Source: an uncultured Clostridia bacterium (GTDB lineage Bacteria > Bacillota > Clostridia > Christensenellales > Borkfalkiaceae). From it: a DNA stretch of 64,000 bases. Below, one piece after another: positions 61,037 to 64,000 of the stretch; position 1 is the stretch's first letter, and the number at the start of each line of letters is the position of its first letter. The stretch is from assembly GCA_944330115.1 (NCBI GenBank), contig CALVIN010000001.1:1-64000 (forward strand), written 5' to 3'. The translations under genes and the position numbers were made by a program. Below the pieces are notes generated by a model. That model ran no database searches and had not been told where the DNA came from. It saw nothing but the letters and a program-made list of their open reading frames with translations.

Positions 61037-61639
61037 ATGAAAGTTTACAAGATCTATCCCACAGGATTTGCAGCCAACTCCTATATCGTCACCGCCGACG
61101 ACAAAACTGCGGCAGTCATCGACTGCGCCCAGGACCAGGTGTACGACAGGTGCCGCGAACTCGGCTTAAAGCCCGAGGGCGTGCTGCTCACCCACGGTCA
61201 CTTCGACCACATCGGCGGCTGCGCACGCTTCGCTTCCTACGGCATTCCCATCTATGCCACCGAGGAGGAGGCCGACAATATGTTCGGCGCCGACTATGCC
61301 GAGATGACCGATACCGTGATAAAGCGCTTCCCGCTCTATCTTCTCAGCGGCGGCCAGACGATAACCGTCGCCGGCATCGACTTCAAGGTGATATCCACGC
61401 CCGGCCATTCCGAGGGCAGCGTGTGCTACCTTGCCGAGGGCTGCCTCTTCTCGGGCGACACCCTCTTCCGTGAAAATGTGGGCAGGACCGACCTCCCCAC
61501 CGGCAGCTGGCGTCAGCTCTACAACAGCATCAAAAAGCTGTATGCCCTCCCCGGCGACTTCACGGTGTATTGCGGCCACGACGAAGACACCACCCTCAAC
61601 TACGAGCGTTTGTTCAACCCCTACGTGAAGGGCGACTGA
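61037..61639 (+). CDS. MBL-fold hydrolase (glyoxalase II-like)
   Basis: 200 residues from the ATG at 61037. The metallo-beta-lactamase signature is LLTHGHFDHIGG (HxHxDH), with further ligands in STPGHSEGSV and VYCGHDEDTT, typical of hydroxyacylglutathione hydrolase-like enzymes of Firmicutes. The usual glutathione partner is uncertain in Clostridia, so the substrate is unknown. GAGAGG precedes the ATG. It lies between relA and hemZ as in many clostridial genomes. Confidence 0.92.
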   Translation: MKVYKIYPTGFAANSYIVTADDKTAAVIDCAQDQVYDRCRELGLKPEGVLLTHGHFDHIGGCARFASYGIPIYATEEEADNMFGADYAEMTDTVIKRFPLYLLSGGQTITVAGIDFKVISTPGHSEGSVCYLAEGCLFSGDTLFRENVGRTDLPTGSWRQLYNSIKKLYALPGDFTVYCGHDEDTTLNYERLFNPYVKGD

Positions 61640-61700
61640 TAGCCGCCCCGCGCGGCCTGCGTGGCGCGTAAAGCGCGCAAGGGCGCATACATATATTTTT

Positions 61701-63074
61701 ATGCTCAATACAAACTGTCAGTTTTTAAGCGCAGACATAATGGACGTGCTGCGCCTTTTCGGCGCGGAAAACAGAGATTTCGTCCATACGTTTGCGCGCG
61801 AAGGTAAAAATTTTATAAACACGGTGGAGTGCGGCGGTGTGCGCCGCACTTTTGCCGATGAGTGGGACGCAATTGACGAGCTGGAGTTCAAACGCTATGC
61901 AAAGCGCTCGGCAAAGCTTGCCTTCTATCTGTATCTCTCCGATGAGAGCGGCGTCACCTTCCCGTGGGGCGCGCTCACGGGCATACGGCCCACCAAAATG
62001 GCGTATGCCGAACTTGCCGAGGGGCGTGACTTTGCTCCTCTCTTTAAAAAGCTGTGCGTGAGCGATGCCAATATAAATATCACCCGCCTCGTGCTCGCCG
62101 CGCAAAGAGATATTGTGAACAGCAACAGGGGCAGGGGAGAGGATATATTCATAAGCCTTCCGTTCTGCCCCACCAAGTGCGAATACTGCTCGTTCATAAC
62201 GGCGCCCTTCTGCGCCGTGGAGAGGTATATCGACGACTACATCGCCTGCCTCGAGGAGGAGATAGCCTCATTGCGCGGAATTGTTACCAAGATAAATTCG
62301 GTATACATAGGCGGCGGCACGCCCTTCTGCCTTTCCGAAGATCAGCTTTCGCGCGTGTATGCGGCAATATCCGCCCTCGGCATAGGCGGCGCCGAATACA
62401 CGGTGGAGGCGGGCAGGCCGGATACCTTCACCGAGGAAAAGCTGGCCGTCACCGCGGCGGCGGGCGTAAACCGCATCTGCGTAAACCCGCAGACCTTTTC
62501 CGATAGAACGCTCGCTCTCATCGGCCGCAGGCACACGTCCGCGCAGACTCTGCGCGCCTATGAAATGGCGGCAAAATACCCCTTCGATATAAATATCGAC
62601 CTAATCGCGGGGCTCACCGGCGAAAGCCTTGCCGACTTCGAACACTCGGTAAACACCGCCGTATCCCTTGCGCCCGCAAACATCACCGTGCACTCGCTCT
62701 GCTTAAAGTCGGGCTCGCGCTTAAAGGAGCACGTCGGCCGTCTGGAGGTGGAGGGTATAGACGGCATGCTCGCCTTCTCGCGGCAAAAGCTTTCGGAGGC
62801 GGGGTACGAGCCCTACTATCTCTACCGCCAGAAGTACCAGGCGGGCAACGGCGAAAATATCGGCTGGTGCAGGCCGGGCAAGCAGTGCGTATACAACATA
62901 GGCACCATGGAAGAGATAACTTCCAACATCGCCGTGGGCGCGGGCGCAATATCAAAGCGCGTGTTCGGCGGCGGTGCCCGCATAGAGCGCCTCGCCTCCC
63001 CCAAGGATATCCCCACATATTTAAATAAAGTCGGCGAAATAATAAAAAAGAGGGGCGAGCTCTTTTCGCTGTGA
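61701..63074 (+). CDS. hemZ: HemZ, radical-SAM coproporphyrinogen dehydrogenase-like
   Basis: 457 residues. An N-terminal ~130-residue domain specific to HemZ precedes the radical-SAM domain; the CxxxCxxC motif is Cys156/160/163 in CPTKCEYCSF. Also seen are YIGGGTPFCLS and HemW/HemN-type NIDLIAGLTGES. HemZ is annotated as oxygen-independent coproporphyrinogen III dehydrogenase, but in heme-poor Clostridia the true substrate may differ. No ribosome site is obvious at the ATG. Confidence 0.92.
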   Translation: MLNTNCQFLSADIMDVLRLFGAENRDFVHTFAREGKNFINTVECGGVRRTFADEWDAIDELEFKRYAKRSAKLAFYLYLSDESGVTFPWGALTGIRPTKMAYAELAEGRDFAPLFKKLCVSDANINITRLVLAAQRDIVNSNRGRGEDIFISLPFCPTKCEYCSFITAPFCAVERYIDDYIACLEEEIASLRGIVTKINSVYIGGGTPFCLSEDQLSRVYAAISALGIGGAEYTVEAGRPDTFTEEKLAVTAAAGVNRICVNPQTFSDRTLALIGRRHTSAQTLRAYEMAAKYPFDINIDLIAGLTGESLADFEHSVNTAVSLAPANITVHSLCLKSGSRLKEHVGRLEVEGIDGMLAFSRQKLSEAGYEPYYLYRQKYQAGNGENIGWCRPGKQCVYNIGTMEEITSNIAVGAGAISKRVFGGGARIERLASPKDIPTYLNKVGEIIKKRGELFSL

Positions 63075-63123
63075 TATTTTAAAGGCGGCGCATAAAATTA
63101 TGCCGCCATATGCGCTCAAACGC

Positions 63124-63152
63124 TTGCTATTTGGCGCAGTATATGCTAAAAT
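63124..63152 (+). promoter_or_regulatory. Promoter of rpsO
   Basis: TTGCTA and TAAAAT are separated by 17 nt, 87 nt before the ATG. Confidence 0.7.
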
Positions 63153-63238
63153 AATTTCGTTACGGGTACAACGCGGTACGAATACTCAACGGCCGTCTTT
63201 GTTCGCCGCATATCAGATTCCATAGGAGGATAAATTAA

Positions 63239-63493
63239 ATGGAAAAGCAGGAAATAATCGCAAAATTTGCAACCAAGGAAGGCGACACGGGTTCCCCCGA
63301 AGTTCAGATAGCCCTCCTCACCGAGAGGATCAACCACCTCAACGACCACCTCAAAGTTCACATTCACGATAATCACTCGCGCAGGGGCCTTCTCAAAATG
63401 GTAGGCCGTCGCCGCGGTCTTCTCGACTACCTCAAATCTAAGGATATCGAAAGATACCGCGCCGTTATTGCAGCATTGAACTTAAGGAAGTAA
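63239..63493 (+). CDS. rpsO: Ribosomal protein S15
   Basis: 84 residues, slightly shorter than the usual 88-89. It binds 16S rRNA helices early in 30S assembly. Family motifs: [20 protein letters not shown] and [23 protein letters not shown] lies 9 nt before the ATG. It precedes pnp in the conserved order, with a terminator between. Confidence 0.97.
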   Translation: MEKQEIIAKFATKEGDTGSPEVQIALLTERINHLNDHLKVHIHDNHSRRGLLKMVGRRRGLLDYLKSKDIERYRAVIAALNLRK

Positions 63494-63504
63494 TTTCAAC
63501 GTAC

Positions 63505-63539
63505 AAAAAAGAGCGCTTGTTTTATGCCGCTCTTTTTTT
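63505..63539 (+). terminator. Terminator between rpsO and pnp
   Basis: AAAAAAGAGCG pairs with CGCTCTTTTTT, then TTC. It may be leaky or an RNase III site before pnp. Confidence 0.75.
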
Positions 63540-63610
63540 CATAAAAAAACAAAAAAATGTCTGCGGCGGCGGCGCCGCGGGCGCAAGAACAGACAAGGAG
63601 TAGTAATTTA

Positions 63611-64000
63611 ATGAAAGCGGAAAGCAAAAAATTCACAATGCAGGTGGGGGGCAGAGACGTCGTAATAGAGACGGGCAAGTATGCCGAACAGGCAAACGGC
63701 GCGTGCACTGTCCGCTGCGGCGACACTATGGTGTTGGTCACGGTGTGCATGTCTGAAACTCCCAGAGAGGGCATGGATTTCTTCCCCCTCCAGGTAGACT
63801 ACGAAGAAAAGATGTATTCCGTCGGCAAGATCCCCGGCGGCTTCAAAAAGCGTGAAGGCAGGGCGAGCGACAAGGCCATCTTAACAGCAAGGCTCATCGA
63901 CCGTCCCCTTCGTCCCCTCTTCCCCAAGGGGCTGTATAACGACGTAACCGTCGTAGCTCAGGCGCTCTCTGTAGAGCCCGACGTAGCTCCCGAACCCCTC
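63611..64000 (+). CDS. pnp: Polynucleotide phosphorylase, N-terminal part
   Basis: The first 130 codons only; the gene runs off the window end and has no stop here. [39 protein letters not shown] and [14 protein letters not shown] match the first RNase PH domain of PNPase, with [14 protein letters not shown] next. It degrades RNA phosphorolytically. Start ATG at 63611 after AAGGAG. Confidence 0.96.
   Translation, partial: MKAESKKFTMQVGGRDVVIETGKYAEQANGACTVRCGDTMVLVTVCMSETPREGMDFFPLQVDYEEKMYSVGKIPGGFKKREGRASDKAILTARLIDRPLRPLFPKGLYNDVTVVAQALSVEPDVAPEPL

Overview
The window reads as one chromosome segment of an anaerobic, low-oxygen-lifestyle member of the Clostridia (Bacillota), most like the uncultured gut lineages related to Christensenellales. 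The basis is gene content: McsA-McsB-ClpC, the spoIIAA-spoIIAB-sigF operon, AdhE, pyruvate formate-lyase, NfnAB, the SCIFF peptide with its radical-SAM maturase, HemZ, DUF4364, a TSCPD protein, and the block ruvC-ruvA-ruvB-queA-tgt-yajC-SCIFF-scfB-secD-secF-recJ-relA. Placement below class level is inference. No phage, integrase, transposase or CRISPR locus was found.

Layout. 1-4.8 kb is on the minus strand: a GGGtGRT protein with a NifU-like partner, then an operon of two tandem paralogous membrane proteins and a membrane-anchored PstS-like binding protein. 5-9.4 kb holds mcsA-mcsB-clpC without ctsR. 9.7-14.9 kb holds an esterase and a formate-lyase locus led by a ZMP/ZTP (pfl) riboswitch: pflA, a small thioredoxin-like gene, then a pyruvate formate-lyase split into a 681-residue core and a separate 79-residue glycyl-radical domain. 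15-22.7 kb is an accessory region: a ferritin-like protein, a frameshifted MerR gene, a large Cys-rich repeat lipoprotein, a DUF559 nuclease-like gene and many repeats. 23-32.7 kb holds tRNA-Leu, adhE, a kinase-like gene, nfnAB, small conserved genes and a Nudix hydrolase. 33-39 kb holds a lipoprotein serpin, an unknown gene, asparaginase, PnuC and a five-tRNA array. 39.4-42.8 kb holds the sigma-F operon, an aminotransferase and a small HTH regulator. 43-64 kb is argH followed by the housekeeping block ending in rpsO and the start of pnp.

Two layers of repeats run through the intergenic spaces. One is a GC-rich family of paired hairpins (CTCCCC...GGGGAG, then a variable hairpin, then GGAAGGGTTT or GGAGGGGTTTC) at about a dozen sites. 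The other, in my view the most interesting signal, is a structured element of about 180 bp with three full copies (in the pfl split, before ruvB, and antisense after queA) and a rearranged fourth before relA. Its stems vary in sequence but stay paired, while loop positions are conserved. One copy lies exactly where pflB is split.

The genes fit a fermentative metabolism: Pfl makes acetyl-CoA and formate, AdhE makes ethanol, and NfnAB balances ferredoxin, NADH and NADPH. McsB-ClpC, RelA, RuvABC-RecJ and SecDF-YajC supply stress response, recombination and export.
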